Positions 18,330 through 28,042 are shown, counted from the stretch's first letter. The stretch is DNA of 64,000 bases from Methanosarcina siciliae T4/M (GCF_000970085.1 NZ_CP009506.1:3224001-3288000); one strand, 5' to 3'. Program-made: numbers and translations. Notes: generated by a model not told the origin, from the sequence alone.

Positions 18330-18989
18330 AAAATTCCCCCATATGATTTATTTTCTCTTGAAACTTTCATTGACATGAACAGCGTTGATCTGCTTTTTGT
18401 TAGAAAAGGTTATTTCAGAACGTATACAACTCCACTGTTTACATCGTTTCTGGAGTTTTAACCGGATTCTTTAACCGGATTAATCCCGTTGCAGGACAAC
18501 TGATACCTTTGAATACATTCTGGACCTTTACTGGATTTGTTCTCGTAAATAATCCATAAACTATCGAATAAATTCAGTATTTAACTCGATTTTTTCTGTC
18601 TAAGTGTTCCTATCTGAATATTTGAGTTCAGGATTTGGGTAGCAATTGCTTTCCCCTTAACGTTGCCCACCCTCCATTCAGTATTATGCAATATATATTA
18701 TAAAAAAGAATTCAACTCAAACGTTTGTCGGAAGACGATTATTCCGGTCGGAAAGTCCATATTTTTACTGGTATGGAAAGTTGTATTGATATAGTTTCTG
18801 AATTTTTTGACTAAACCCCATTCTAAATGTTTTCAATTAGCTTCGGTTTAAGTTTAAAATTCGATTTAAGCTCAAATTCCAGTTTAACTTTAACATCTCT
18901 ACGTAGTTCGTGGTTGAATCTGAAAAATGTGGCTGAACAGAACAGGAAAAGCCCTCGAATAAAAGTCCTCGTATAATTGATATACCATC
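18330..18989. other. Intergenic stretch, no gene seen
   Basis: About 660 bp of AT-rich sequence. The phrases 'ttaaccggat' (18466-18480) and 'tttaagttt'/'tttaactttaa' (18850-18895) recur, but no gene, RNA or strong promoter can be supported. Confidence 0.4.
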
Positions 18990-19490
18990 GTGACAATCCT
19001 TATAGCCATGAATAGCAGCAAATCCGAAGATTCCGTTTTACCTTCTCACCATTCTGACCGTGAAAACCATGAAAGGCAACCCGCCCGGCAGTCTACTTCT
19101 ACCTATGAATCTTCTACTTATTCAAGCCCTACTCTTGACCAGTTCAGGGGGCTTTTACCTGGCTTTAACAACCGGCTCTCTCCTGCGCGAGACCTGGGAC
19201 TTTCTCCCCTGGGGAACTCCCGCCTGAGCCCCGAAACCCGCCCAAGGCTTGTTTCCGACTCTTCCCTCGGACTTGTAGGTACTCTTCCCGGTCCGCTTAC
19301 CGGGCTCAAACCCGAAAATCCTGAATTACCGGTCGGCAAGGAGCTTGAGATCACGCCTGACATACCCGGGAGGACTCTTGCAGGAGAGAATGTCGGTTCG
19401 CTCACCCTTGGTGCAGACCTGCCGATGGGGCTTATTGAGAGCAGGTTGATTACCCTCAGACCGGCTGAAGAGGAAAAGAAAGAAAAGTAA
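18990..19490 (+). CDS. Low-complexity Pro/Leu/Ser-rich protein of unknown function
   Basis: The frame opens with GTG 18990 or ATG 19008 ('MNSSKSEDS') and runs about 160-166 aa. The content is Ser/His-rich at first, then repeated 'GLLPG', 'LGLSPLG', 'LSPETRPRL' phrases, and ends Lys/Glu-rich. There is no domain, signal or membrane segment. Codon choice is natural for this genome on the plus strand; an antisense frame at 19118-19522 is less likely. No ribosome site is obvious. It may be disordered. Confidence 0.45.
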   Translation: MTILIAMNSSKSEDSVLPSHHSDRENHERQPARQSTSTYESSTYSSPTLDQFRGLLPGFNNRLSPARDLGLSPLGNSRLSPETRPRLVSDSSLGLVGTLPGPLTGLKPENPELPVGKELEITPDIPGRTLAGENVGSLTLGADLPMGLIESRLITLRPAEEEKKEK

Positions 19491-20150
19491 AAGCCGGAAG
19501 TAAAAATCGTTGGCATTTTCATTCAGGGGCAGTAATACTGCTCTTACTTCTCTTTTCTTTTAGTAGTCCGTAAATTTGGGAAACATAGGTTCGAAAATCA
19601 GGGCTAGTTTCATGTCTCTTCAGTGTTTAACCTTTCTCCAGTGTTTGGTCTTTCCTTTTGAGCCTGGAAGGAAAATTTTCTAAATTTCTGATTTTTTCTA
19701 AATTTCGGTGATCCTGTATTAACCGGTTGATATTATCCGGATATCCGAAAGGATTTTTTGTTTTATTGATGCCCCTTGCAGGGTCGAACTTTTCTCTTCT
19801 GCAACGCAAAAAAAGGAACAGACAATTCATATCTTGCCCCAGGGCTCTCATTGAAATTTATAGATAAGTATAATCGCCTCCGCCAGCTTGTCTGGCGGCC
19901 CTTAACAAAAAGCAGAAAAGGCAAAAACAGAAATTATAGGGCCTTCCGATCATATTTACATGTTAGTTTTTTACGTTCCATTAATTTTTTTATTTGCTAG
20001 CGTTTATTTCTTCTTTTTTGTTATCTTGGGAAAGACCGCCCTCCTGCGTCGAGCGGGACAAGAACGACTCGATATAGAGAGTAACATTGCATGGGGAAGA
20101 AATCTTAATTTAGTTCGGCTGAGTGAAGCGCCTGTCTCTAATCTATAAAG
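19491..20150. other. Intergenic stretch, no gene seen
   Basis: About 660 bp. Short frames on both strands lack ribosome sites and family content. The right end merges into the palindromic element copy B, and the sequence 'ctcctgcgtcgagcgggac' to 'gagtgaagcgcctgtctc' before it may be a further degenerate part of that element. Confidence 0.4.
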
Positions 20151-20275
20151 TAGTCTGCTTGAGCACAGCGAAACAGACCGCGCACTGCAGAGCCGCAACT
20201 CTGCCGAAACAGATCTCGTGCTCCCGAAGCGAAACTCGGGCTGCAGAGCCGCAACTCTGCTGGCGGAACTCGGGT
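20151..20275 (+). repeat. Palindromic intergenic repeat element, copy B
   Basis: It opens like copy A ('tagtctgcttgagc', 'agcgaaacag'). It carries GCAGAG-ccgcaa-CTCTGC at 20187-20204, CCCGA-agcgaaac-TCGGG at 20223-20240, and a second identical GCAGAG hairpin at 20243-20260. The second hairpin type matches copy A in both stem and loop length; the first has a wholly different stem sequence but remains paired. Confidence 0.75.
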
Positions 20276-20455
20276 GGGTCAGAATCCAAGAGTTTGAGTT
20301 AGACGTTGTTTTTTCAAAAATATCAACCATGTAATGATGGACCACCTAAATTTCCGATTATCCCTTAAGTGAAAAATAACTGTCTTTACATATTGCAGCA
20401 GAAAATAGGTTAGATAAATGATTACTTAATAAAAAAAGTTGATTTATAAAATGAG

Positions 20456-20569
20456 TTACTTCATAGCAACCATTATCCCCAAAAGGCTGACAGCCACTGC
20501 AATTACAATTATAAAAACAAGCAAAGCTGAACTGTTGTTTTCCAACCGGTTATTACCCTCATACTCCAT
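20456..20569 (-). CDS. 37-aa single-helix membrane microprotein
   Basis: The frame starts at ATG 20569 and encodes a polar N-terminus 'MEYEGNNRLENNSS', one strong membrane helix ('ALLVFIIVIAVAVSLLGIMV') and a Lys end. Hydrophobicity over the helix is near ideal and the flanking composition is typical of a real small membrane protein. No clear Shine-Dalgarno is visible, and there are no neighbours within 500 bp except the repeat element. Function unknown. Confidence 0.5.
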   Translation of the reverse strand: MEYEGNNRLENNSSALLVFIIVIAVAVSLLGIMVAMK

Positions 20570-21074
20570 ACTATTAAATATGCAGCAATAGTTAAAAAAC
20601 TTTTGTTAGTTCGCGGAAGCTGGTTTTTTAAAAATAGCAATCATTAGCCTTTTTTCACCTTTTATTACCGAAAAATGTACTTGTTTACTTACCATAACTA
20701 GTTAAATATTTTTACTTAGATTTTTCAGAACCCCTAATGCACGCTGAAGGTCCGCGTTAAGTATGGGAGCTACCTGACCCCTTGTTTGACTACCCTTATT
20801 TTCTACATAAGGAGGCTTTTTCATTACTGGAAGGATGGATGAAAATTTTTCCAGGAAATGAACAGGATTTCAGGGAATGAGAGTAAGGTACCCAGCATAG
20901 AGTAAATTTCTGATTTTTTTTGAATCAGGAATGATCCAGAATAAAGCTTTGAAGCTTCAATAACCATCAAAAACACCGGAAAATAGTCAAAAAACTTTTT
21001 ATAAGAGAGGCATGATAAACAGATTCCCTTTTTTTATAGTTAATGTGCTTAAGAATTAAAACGTTGGTGGTATT
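20570..21074. other. Intergenic region upstream of decarboxylase-like gene
   Basis: No gene seen in about 500 bp. AT-rich sequence at 20990-21055 ('aactttttataagagagg') may contain the promoter of the gene at 21075. Confidence 0.4.
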
Positions 21075-22229
21075 ATGAATCAGGAAAAAGTAGAAATTAA
21101 CTCAATCGACCAGTTTACCGAATTGATCGCTGCATGGTACGAAGAAAATTATCATGGGTTTGCAGACAAATATAAAGCCGCAGTAAAAAATATTCAGCCC
21201 ATCCCTCCGGACACAGACCCTGATGTAATGTATGACTGGAAAGATGCTACGATTGAAGATTTATGTAATTTTTTTCAGGCCTGGTATGCCTGGAATCCGG
21301 ATTTAACCACTGGTCTGGAATATATTCAAAAGTTTAGCTGGTTGTATTATAAAAATGAAGCAGGATTGGAGTTTGTTTCTACTGACCCGGGCAATTTGAT
21401 GACTTTTTATTATGTGGAATTAGACGGGCAAAAAATGGATTCCCCTGCTTCAAAAGAACTGGTTGCAAAATGGATGAATGAACTGGGCAGTAAAATGGAT
21501 GACTACATTATCCCCGAAGGAGGTTATGTATCGTTTAATCAATTTTTTACCCGGGAATTGAAGGAAGGAAAAAGACCAATCAGTGGTGTTGATGATGATT
21601 CTGTTGTGGTGTCTCCGGCAGATGCAGTGATCAATATGATCGAAGATAACCTGTCAATTGACACTCCAATAAATGTGAAAACCCAGAAACTGAATGTTCG
21701 CCAGTTGCTGAACCAATCCGAACTCGCGGTGCATTTCGAAGGAGGTACGGCAGTCTCCTGCATCCTAATGCCCAATGTGTATCACCGCTATCATGCTCCT
21801 GTCTCAGGCCTTGTGGTAGAATCTGATGAAGATGTTGCAGGAAATTATTTTGGAATTGATAATTTTCCAGAATTAATCAATGGGGGAAATGTCGGTTACG
21901 GTTATGATTATAGTGTGTTCGAACACTTCCGAAGAGGTTACATGATCATCAAAACCGAAAAATACGGTTACGTAGCCATGATTCCTGTCGGGCTTAACAC
22001 CATCGGGTCCGTGATTTTTGAGGAAAAATTCAAAAAAGTAACCCCTGAAAATGCCGTGGAAATTCGCAAAGGGGATGAAGTTGGATATTTCCAGTACGGC
22101 GGTTCGTTGAATATTCTCCTGTTTGAAAAAGGTTGCTTCCCTGCGATAAGAATCCCCCAGGGACAAATTATTGGAACACTTGAGGAAAAAGAAACAGCGG
22201 ATAAACCGAAACTCCAGTTCTCATTCTGA
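21075..22229 (+). CDS. Phosphatidylserine decarboxylase family protein (pyruvoyl type)
   Basis: The product is 384 aa. A helical N-terminus of about 150 residues precedes the decarboxylase core with 'FFTRELKEGKRPI', 'VSPADAVINM', 'VYHRYHAPVSGLV' and, near residue 356, 'YGGSLNILLF'. The last contains the G-S pair where PSD proenzymes self-cleave to form a pyruvoyl group. These features match the PSD superfamily, including the long stand-alone version with an extra N-terminal domain. The substrate could be phosphatidylserine, archaetidylserine or a small amino acid; it is not a close match to the short archaeal Asd enzymes. It is followed by the broken S10 peptidase gene on the same strand. Confidence 0.82.
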   Translation: MNQEKVEINSIDQFTELIAAWYEENYHGFADKYKAAVKNIQPIPPDTDPDVMYDWKDATIEDLCNFFQAWYAWNPDLTTGLEYIQKFSWLYYKNEAGLEFVSTDPGNLMTFYYVELDGQKMDSPASKELVAKWMNELGSKMDDYIIPEGGYVSFNQFFTRELKEGKRPISGVDDDSVVVSPADAVINMIEDNLSIDTPINVKTQKLNVRQLLNQSELAVHFEGGTAVSCILMPNVYHRYHAPVSGLVVESDEDVAGNYFGIDNFPELINGGNVGYGYDYSVFEHFRRGYMIIKTEKYGYVAMIPVGLNTIGSVIFEEKFKKVTPENAVEIRKGDEVGYFQYGGSLNILLFEKGCFPAIRIPQGQIIGTLEEKETADKPKLQFSF

Positions 22230-22258
22230 TCCTGGTCCGGAATCCAGTGATTGGTGTA

Positions 22259-22320
22259 AACTGAAGATCATGTGAACTGAAGATCATGTGAACTGAAGAT
22301 CGGTGTGACTGAAGCTTGGT
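22259..22320. repeat. 16-bp tandem repeat between PSD-like gene and S10 peptidase
   Basis: The unit 'aactgaagatcatgtg' occurs twice exactly (22259-22274, 22275-22290), then in two diverged copies ending 'gtgtgactgaagcttgg'. It lies in the short spacer between two plus-strand genes. Confidence 0.8.
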
Positions 22321-22346
22321 TGAAAAATTAAATGAAGAGGATTAGT

Positions 22347-23720
22347 ATGAACAGTACTGCTTCTGCTGAGGATTTAATAGAAACGATTCCTGCAGATATC
22401 CAGAATTCAGGAACAATCGTCTTAAATGTACTTTCTTATGCCGGATACGCAGATGCCCAATATAACAGTAAAGAGATTTAATTATTTTACTGGTTTTTTG
22501 AAAGCCAGAAATTCCATCCCACCCAATCAAGAAATGATGAAGAAATAGGGAAAACATCACTACTTGTCTGGTTAAATGGCGGTCCGGGAGCGCCTTCTAC
22601 ATTAGGACTCTTTCTTGAAAACGGCCCCTACCGAATTCAGGACGGCGCAGGTGGAAAACTGCTTGAAAACCCTTACAGCTGGAATAAAGATGCTCACATT
22701 ATATACTGGGACCAGCCGATAGGCACAGGATACAGCAGAGTAAAGGAAGAGGACACGCAGACAACCTTTGCCAAAAATGAGGATGAACTTAGCGAAATGT
22801 TCTATCTTACGTTCCAGGACTTTCTTTCCAAACATCCCGAATACCGTTCCTGTCCGGTTTACGTTGCAGGAGAAAGTTATGGGGGCAAATATGTTCCCAA
22901 TATCGCACTGAAAATCCATACCAAAAATAGCGCCGAAACCAATGAAACCAAGAAAATCAATTTGAAGGGAATTTCTGTCGGAGATGGGTGGATCGACGCC
23001 CGTTTACAGATGAAAGTGTACATCGATTATGCCTATACGATGGGATATCTGGACACAAACCAGCAACTCCAGATGATGAGCGATTACGAAAATTTCTGTG
23101 CTGCCCTGGATAACAAAAACTATGAAGATGCCTACAACATATCGAACAATATCGTTAATAACGTATCTGCACTGGGTGGAAACTTTAATGTTTACAACAT
23201 TCGGAGATTTTCAGAAATTTCGATGAAACAGGTTAAGGCCTATATGGAAATGCCTGCGGTAAAAGAAAAACTTCATGTCCCTGAAGCCCAAAAATGGAAT
23301 TGTGCGGATAACAAAGGCCCTGTAGCCGACAATCTCATCGAAGACAACATGGAAGATTCGGCCCCGGTATATTCCGAATTTATCGGGAATGAAAATTTAT
23401 ATAAGATCCTGATGTACACGGGAACTTTTGATACTGCCTGTGGCTCCTTAAGTACGGAGTTAATTCTGTACGAATTAAATAAATGGAATAATCCGGCAGA
23501 CAATGAAGCCTGGAAAAACCTACCCAGAAAAATCTGGGCACAACCTTCTGACAAAGTGAAAGGGTTTATTAAACAGTACAAAAACCTGACCCAAATCGAA
23601 TTGCCCAATTCCGGACACCAGGTCCCGTATTACAAACCTGAGATAAGCCTGGAAATGATTGGTAAATGGATGCAGGACGAACCCTTCCCTGCATACATGC
23701 CGGAACTGAAAAAAACATAA
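22347..23720 (+). pseudogene. Serine carboxypeptidase (S10 family), interrupted by in-frame TAA
   Basis: One reading frame from ATG 22347 (GAAGAGG 7 nt upstream) to 23720 encodes an S10 peptidase, except for TAA at 22479-22481 after codon 44 ('GYADAQYNSKEI' stop 'LFYWFFESQ'). Everything else is intact: 'WLNGGPGAPS' oxyanion motif, 'VAGESYGGKY' with the nucleophile Ser, 'GTFDTACGS' with Asp, and 'NSGHQVPYY' with His. The stop falls inside a motif conserved across S10 enzymes, so it is a substitution rather than a gene boundary. TAA is not decoded by the pyrrolysine system, which reads TAG. Options are a recent nonsense mutation, a sequencing error, or restart at an internal codon, which would lose the oxyanion motif if at 22797. 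S10 enzymes are rare in archaea, so lateral origin is likely. No signal peptide. Confidence 0.85.
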
Positions 23721-23984
23721 AAAAGGAATACTGAGTGGGGAAGGCATTGAATAAAACGGGGCTTCAAATGCCTTCTCCTCAATTGGGTGGTTAGCCCGTA
23801 AGAATTCTATTGGACTCCCATTATCTTTTTTTCTCTCCAGGAACACCTAACCTTCTGAGACAGCTATTTCGCTGAACAAGCTATTTCTCTATTGGATTAT
23901 TCCCCCTCAGGCTTTTTCTCTACCACGGCTTTTCCCGGAAAATTTCTCGGCTTCCGGAGTTTTTCGAAAAAGACTGAAACTTTT

Positions 23985-25322
23985 TTACTTCGCTTCTCTT
24001 CTCATCGCTTTTTCGAATTTGTCAAGGCCAATGTCGGCTTCTTCTTCGGTCATGACGAGGGGAGGGGAAAAGCGGATTACGGAGTCTCCGCAGGGGAGGA
24101 GCAGGACTCCTTCTTTAAACGCTTCCCTGACGATCCTGTCCCTTCGGATAGGATCTACGGATTTGTCGGATTTTACGATTTCTGCCCCTATCATAAGGCC
24201 TAGCCCGCGCAAGTCTCCTATGCAGGGGAAATTTTCCTGTAACTCCCTCAGACGCTGCCGAATATGTGCTCCCATTTCTCTTACGTGGTTTTCCATATTT
24301 TCCTTTTCCAGGAATTCAAGGGAAGCGAGGGCCGAAGCTGAGGAGAGGAGATTTCCCCCGAAGGTGTTTGAGTGGACTCCGGGTGGCCAGTCCATGAGGG
24401 TGCTATCTGCAAGCATTGCGCCTATGGGGAGACCTGCACCAAGGGCTTTTGCAAGGCAGGTAATGTCAGCCCTTACCTCAAAGTTTTCCATGGCCAGAAA
24501 GGGGCCTGTCCTGAAACAGCCTGTCTGGACTTCATCGGCTACAAGCAGGACATCATTATCCTTGCAGATTCTTTGCACTTCTTTGTGGAACTCCGGGGGA
24601 GGGACTATGTACCCCCCTTCTCCCTGGACTGGCTCGATAAAAACGGCAGCCGTATCTTCGGGGCTCAGTTCTTTTCGGAAAATCAGGTTTTCGATCTGCT
24701 TTGCACATTCGACTCCGCAGGAAGGGTACTCAAGGCCCAGAGGGCAGCGATAACAGTAAGCATAGTGGGTGTGAACCGTACGTATGGTTGGAAAGTGTTC
24801 TTTTTGCAGGACTTTGGAACAGGTCAGGGAAAGAGCACCCAGGGTCCGGCCGTGAAAAGCGTTATAAAAGGCGATGAAGTTCGGGCGTTTTGTCTTCCAG
24901 AGAGCAAGTTTCATTGCAGCTTCCACCGCTTCGGCTCCGCTGTTGCAGTAAAAGACCTTTGAGTAGCCTGAAAGTTCCCTTAGTTTTTTGGCAAGCTTTA
25001 ACGGAGGCTCGGCAAAAAAGTCCCCGTACCCGCAGTGGACCATTTTCTCCAGCTGGGCTGAGATGGCGGCATTAACCTCCGGGTTTGAGTGACCTTCATT
25101 CATGACCGCAATCCCTGCGATGAAATCGATGTACTCTTTTCCGTCTATGTCTTTTATTATGGAACCTTTTGCCCTGTCAACAACAAGTGGATAAGGGCGG
25201 GATACACATGCGGACATTACCTTACAGTCCTGCCCTATGATCTCCATGGCTCTTGGACCGACCACATCAGGCAATCCGATTTCCTGTCCGAAAAAGTCAA
25301 GTTCTGTTTCCTGTTTTCTCAT
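23985..25322 (-). CDS. gabT: Class III aminotransferase, GabT-like
   Basis: The product is 445 aa, normal for PLP fold-type I class III enzymes. Recognisable are 'FYCNSGAEAVEAAMKLA', 'NAFHGRTLGALSLT', 'VFIEPVQGEGGY', 'LLVADEVQTG' with the PLP-binding Asp, and 'CLAKALGAGLPIGA' with the Schiff-base Lys. The closest functional groups are 4-aminobutyrate, acetylornithine and the archaeal omega-aminotransferase/racemase enzymes; sequence alone does not separate them. An adjacent aldehyde dehydrogenase gene on the same strand (115 bp spacer) fits a 4-aminobutyrate to succinate route or a similar omega-amino acid pathway. A four-Cys insertion ('CYRCPLGLEYPSCGVEC', about 192-208) is common in archaeal members. 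Confidence 0.82.
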   Translation of the reverse strand: MRKQETELDFFGQEIGLPDVVGPRAMEIIGQDCKVMSACVSRPYPLVVDRAKGSIIKDIDGKEYIDFIAGIAVMNEGHSNPEVNAAISAQLEKMVHCGYGDFFAEPPLKLAKKLRELSGYSKVFYCNSGAEAVEAAMKLALWKTKRPNFIAFYNAFHGRTLGALSLTCSKVLQKEHFPTIRTVHTHYAYCYRCPLGLEYPSCGVECAKQIENLIFRKELSPEDTAAVFIEPVQGEGGYIVPPPEFHKEVQRICKDNDVLLVADEVQTGCFRTGPFLAMENFEVRADITCLAKALGAGLPIGAMLADSTLMDWPPGVHSNTFGGNLLSSASALASLEFLEKENMENHVREMGAHIRQRLRELQENFPCIGDLRGLGLMIGAEIVKSDKSVDPIRRDRIVREAFKEGVLLLPCGDSVIRFSPPLVMTEEEADIGLDKFEKAMRREAK

Positions 25323-25437
25323 AGGATCCTTTGATCCTTCTGTTTTTTCTGAACTTTCTGGTTTTTCCGAATTATCCCGTTTATCAAGAGTTTCGGAATC
25401 GTCGTAATTCAGAATGCTTCCCCCCTCTCCCCATATT

Positions 25438-26916
25438 TCATTCCGTATCTATCTGGGCTCGTTGCAGCCTACCGCTGTAGTCTATATACACGGCTTTTAC
25501 CTCTGTGAATTCTTTGACTGCTTCTGTCCCTGCTTCCCTGAAACCGTTTCCGGTCCCTTTTACGCCTCCGAAAGGAAGGTGGACTTCAGCCCCTATTGTA
25601 GGGGCATTGACGTATGTGATTCCTGCTTCTATTTTATTAACCGCCCTGAAGGCTTTTCCAACGCTTTCGGTGTAAATTGCCGAGGAAAGCCCGTATCTGG
25701 TGTTATTGGCAACTTCAATTGCTTCCTCAAGCCCTGAAACCGTAATAATGCTGAGCACAGGTCCGAAGATCTCTTCCTGGGCAATCTTCATATCAGGCTT
25801 TACATCCGTAAAAACAGTCGGCTCAAAAAAATATCCCGGAAGCCCGGAATCTATGGTTTTTCCTCCTAGCAGGAGAGTTGCACCTTCTTCTATTCCTATC
25901 CTGACATACCTTTCTATTTTTTCAAGCTGAGCTTTATTGATTACGGGTCCAATGTCCGTTTCAGGCAGAAGCCCGTTTCCTATCCTGAGAAGTTTTGTTT
26001 TTGCAAGCAGCCTTGCTGTAAATTCGTCTTTTATTTTTTCATGCAGGATCAGCCTGCTTGTTGCCGTGCAGCGCTGGCCTGTTGTCCCGAAAGCCCCCCA
26101 GAGCACACCTTCCAGGGCAAGTTCAAGGTCGGCATCGTCCATGATAATTACCGGGTTTTTTCCTCCCAGTTCCAGTGAGACTCGCTTCATGGTTTTTGCA
26201 CATTCTTCCATAATCCATTTCCCGGTTTCAAGACTTCCTGTAAAGGAAATTGCTTTTATCCGGGGGTGCTGGACTATGGCTTTTCCAGTGCTTCCACCGG
26301 GCCCCGTAACAATATTTACAACCCCCGGAGGCAGGCCGGCTTCCAAAAGGATTTCCACAAGTTTAATTGCAAGCAGAGGCGTATCGCTTGCAGGTTTGAA
26401 CACGATCGAATTTCCTGCTATAAGAGCCGGCATTATCTTCCAGCCGGGAATCGCCATAGGAAAGTTCCAGGGAGTTATCATGCCCACAACTCCTATAGGC
26501 CTGAGCACGGTCATACAGAACTTGTCCTTGAGTTCGGAGGTCGTTGTCTCCCCGAACATCCGCCTACCTTCCCCGGCGGCATAAATGGCAATATCTATTG
26601 CTTCCTGCACATCTCCCCTTGTTTCTGGCAGCACCTTTCCCATTTCTTCCGTCATGAACCTGGCAAGGTCTTCCTTTCTCTCCTGTAAAATGCGAGCTGC
26701 CCTGAAAAGCACTTCAGCCCTTCTGGGTACCGGAACTTCACCCCATGCCCTGAACCCCTCTTCTGCCGCCTCAACTGCCCTGTCAACGTCCACGCTTCCG
26801 GCTACCTGTATAGTGGCAAGGTTTTCAAGAGTAGCAGGATTGATATCATCAAAGGTTTCTCCGGTTGCTGAGTCTTTTGACTCCCCACCTATATGCAATT
26901 TATACTCCTGAACCAC
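25438..26916 (-). CDS. gabD: NAD(P)-dependent aldehyde dehydrogenase, succinate-semialdehyde type
   Basis: The product is 492 aa and has the full aldehyde dehydrogenase set: 'PWNFPMAIPGWKIMPALIAG', 'SFTGSLETGKWI', 'LELGGKNPVIIMDD' with the general-base Glu, 'GTTGQRCTATSRLIL' with the catalytic Cys, and 'EEIFGPVLSII'. The family includes succinate-semialdehyde, lactaldehyde and glyceraldehyde dehydrogenases. Pairing with the downstream aminotransferase supports oxidation of the semialdehyde that enzyme makes. It is the first gene of the pair; the upstream region contains the 14-bp tandem array. Specificity for NAD or NADP cannot be read safely. Confidence 0.82.
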   Translation of the reverse strand: MVQEYKLHIGGESKDSATGETFDDINPATLENLATIQVAGSVDVDRAVEAAEEGFRAWGEVPVPRRAEVLFRAARILQERKEDLARFMTEEMGKVLPETRGDVQEAIDIAIYAAGEGRRMFGETTTSELKDKFCMTVLRPIGVVGMITPWNFPMAIPGWKIMPALIAGNSIVFKPASDTPLLAIKLVEILLEAGLPPGVVNIVTGPGGSTGKAIVQHPRIKAISFTGSLETGKWIMEECAKTMKRVSLELGGKNPVIIMDDADLELALEGVLWGAFGTTGQRCTATSRLILHEKIKDEFTARLLAKTKLLRIGNGLLPETDIGPVINKAQLEKIERYVRIGIEEGATLLLGGKTIDSGLPGYFFEPTVFTDVKPDMKIAQEEIFGPVLSIITVSGLEEAIEVANNTRYGLSSAIYTESVGKAFRAVNKIEAGITYVNAPTIGAEVHLPFGGVKGTGNGFREAGTEAVKEFTEVKAVYIDYSGRLQRAQIDTE

Positions 26917-27050
26917 ACAATTCCCCCTGAAACAATGAGTATAATACCACTTATAGATATCCTGAAAACGATTTCGGATTAACTGAAATATTTTCAGAGT
27001 ATTCTACTGTTATTGTTTATAACTTTCCTAAAGGAGTGACAGGGACGAAT

Positions 27051-27157
27051 TAAAAATGGTTAATTAAAAATGGTTAATTAAAAATGGTTAATTAAAAAAT
27101 GGTTAGTTAAAAATGGTTAGTTAAAAATGGTTAGTTAAAAATGGTTAGTTAAAAATG
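27051..27157. repeat. 14-bp tandem array, about 7.5 copies
   Basis: The unit 'ttaattaaaaatgg' is repeated from 27051. The first copies carry 'taatta' and the later copies 'tagtta', with one A insertion in copy four. The array lies between the start of the aldehyde dehydrogenase gene and the 3' end of the response-regulator gene. The last codons of that gene (27199-27213) contain the same 14-mer in the opposite orientation, so array and gene end can pair. Confidence 0.9.
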
Positions 27158-27190
27158 CTCAAGGATATCCAATCCATATTTGTAATCTTA

Positions 27191-27571
27191 TTAACCTGAA
27201 CCATTTTTAACTATTTGCCAGATCCGCTGTGACAGTTCAGAGTACTGGGCTTTAGGATCTCCTCTTTTCTGAATAAAGGAGTCTACGCCGTTTTCGATAG
27301 CCTGACTCTTAATTTCTTCTTTGCCCACTCCCGTAAACAGGATGAACGGGATATTAATTCTCTTATCACGGATAGTTCTCAGAAACGAAATGCCGTCCAT
27401 ATAAGGCATATCATAATCCGAAACCACTACGTCATAGGAGAGCTCATCTAATTTCTCAAGAGCCTGTCTTGCGGATTCCACGGTATCGGAGTTTATGTCG
27501 TGGAATACCTCTAAGAACGTTTTTGACAGCTCCAGAAATACTGGGTCGTCGTCTACAAGCAGTACTTTCAT
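27191..27571 (-). CDS. Receiver-only response regulator
   Basis: The product is 126 aa, a single receiver domain. The acidic pocket is 'LLVDDDP' at residues 4-10, the phosphoacceptor Asp lies in 'VVVSDYDMPYMDG' near residue 52, then 'ILFTGVG' supplies the Thr and 'SFIQKRGD' the Lys. No output domain follows, so it must act by protein contact, as CheY-type and many archaeal regulators do. No kinase is adjacent; a soluble multi-PAS kinase is encoded at 59823-62471. The last codons match the neighbouring 14-bp array in inverse orientation. Confidence 0.92.
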   Translation of the reverse strand: MKVLLVDDDPVFLELSKTFLEVFHDINSDTVESARQALEKLDELSYDVVVSDYDMPYMDGISFLRTIRDKRINIPFILFTGVGKEEIKSQAIENGVDSFIQKRGDPKAQYSELSQRIWQIVKNGSG

Positions 27572-28042
27572 GGGGGTTTTCTCCGCAACATTACGATTTG
27601 CAATATAAAAGGAACACCATGTTCCCGTTAAGAGGTTTTGCAGTTCAGTTGCATTTTTAGTAGTTCCTGCATGGAACTCATATATGCCAAGCTAAGGTAT
27701 AATTTCATACTTCTATCCCCCTTTTGCAAGCTCAACCCCAACAGACAGGAATTAAGTCATCTGATATTGTATGGTTTTGAAATACCATTAGAGCATATTT
27801 CCCAACTGAGTTTTTATGCTATATGTAAGAAGATCTTTTAATTAATATAAAAAGTTATCTTACGTAAATAAGTTATTTCACAAGATGCTCGGATATTATA
27901 ACAATTTTATTTGTTTTTTACAAAAAATACTTATTATTATTAAAAAAAGTTCAGGAAGATGCGAAAGAATTAAGGCAAGTAAGGTAGGAGCGATAAAAAA
28001 ATAAAATAACTGAAAAAGCCGAACCTGAAAAAAATCAGGGTT
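27572..28042. other. Intergenic stretch, no gene seen
   Basis: About 470 bp, strongly AT-rich to the right. It should contain the promoter of the response regulator (minus strand) and the 3' end of gatE. Nothing more can be supported. Confidence 0.4.

Noticed and set aside
19118..19522. 134-codon minus-strand frame opposite the Pro/Leu-rich gene
   Set aside because: The plus frame has more natural codon use; neither strand has a family match, so only the plus call was kept, at low confidence.
22479..22481. Pyrrolysine readthrough of the S10 peptidase stop
   Set aside because: The codon is TAA; the Methanosarcina pyrrolysine system reads TAG only.
27051..27157. CRISPR-like array
   Set aside because: The 14-bp units are directly joined with no spacers and no cas genes are near. 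The same holds for the arrays at 49381, 50036 and 50209.
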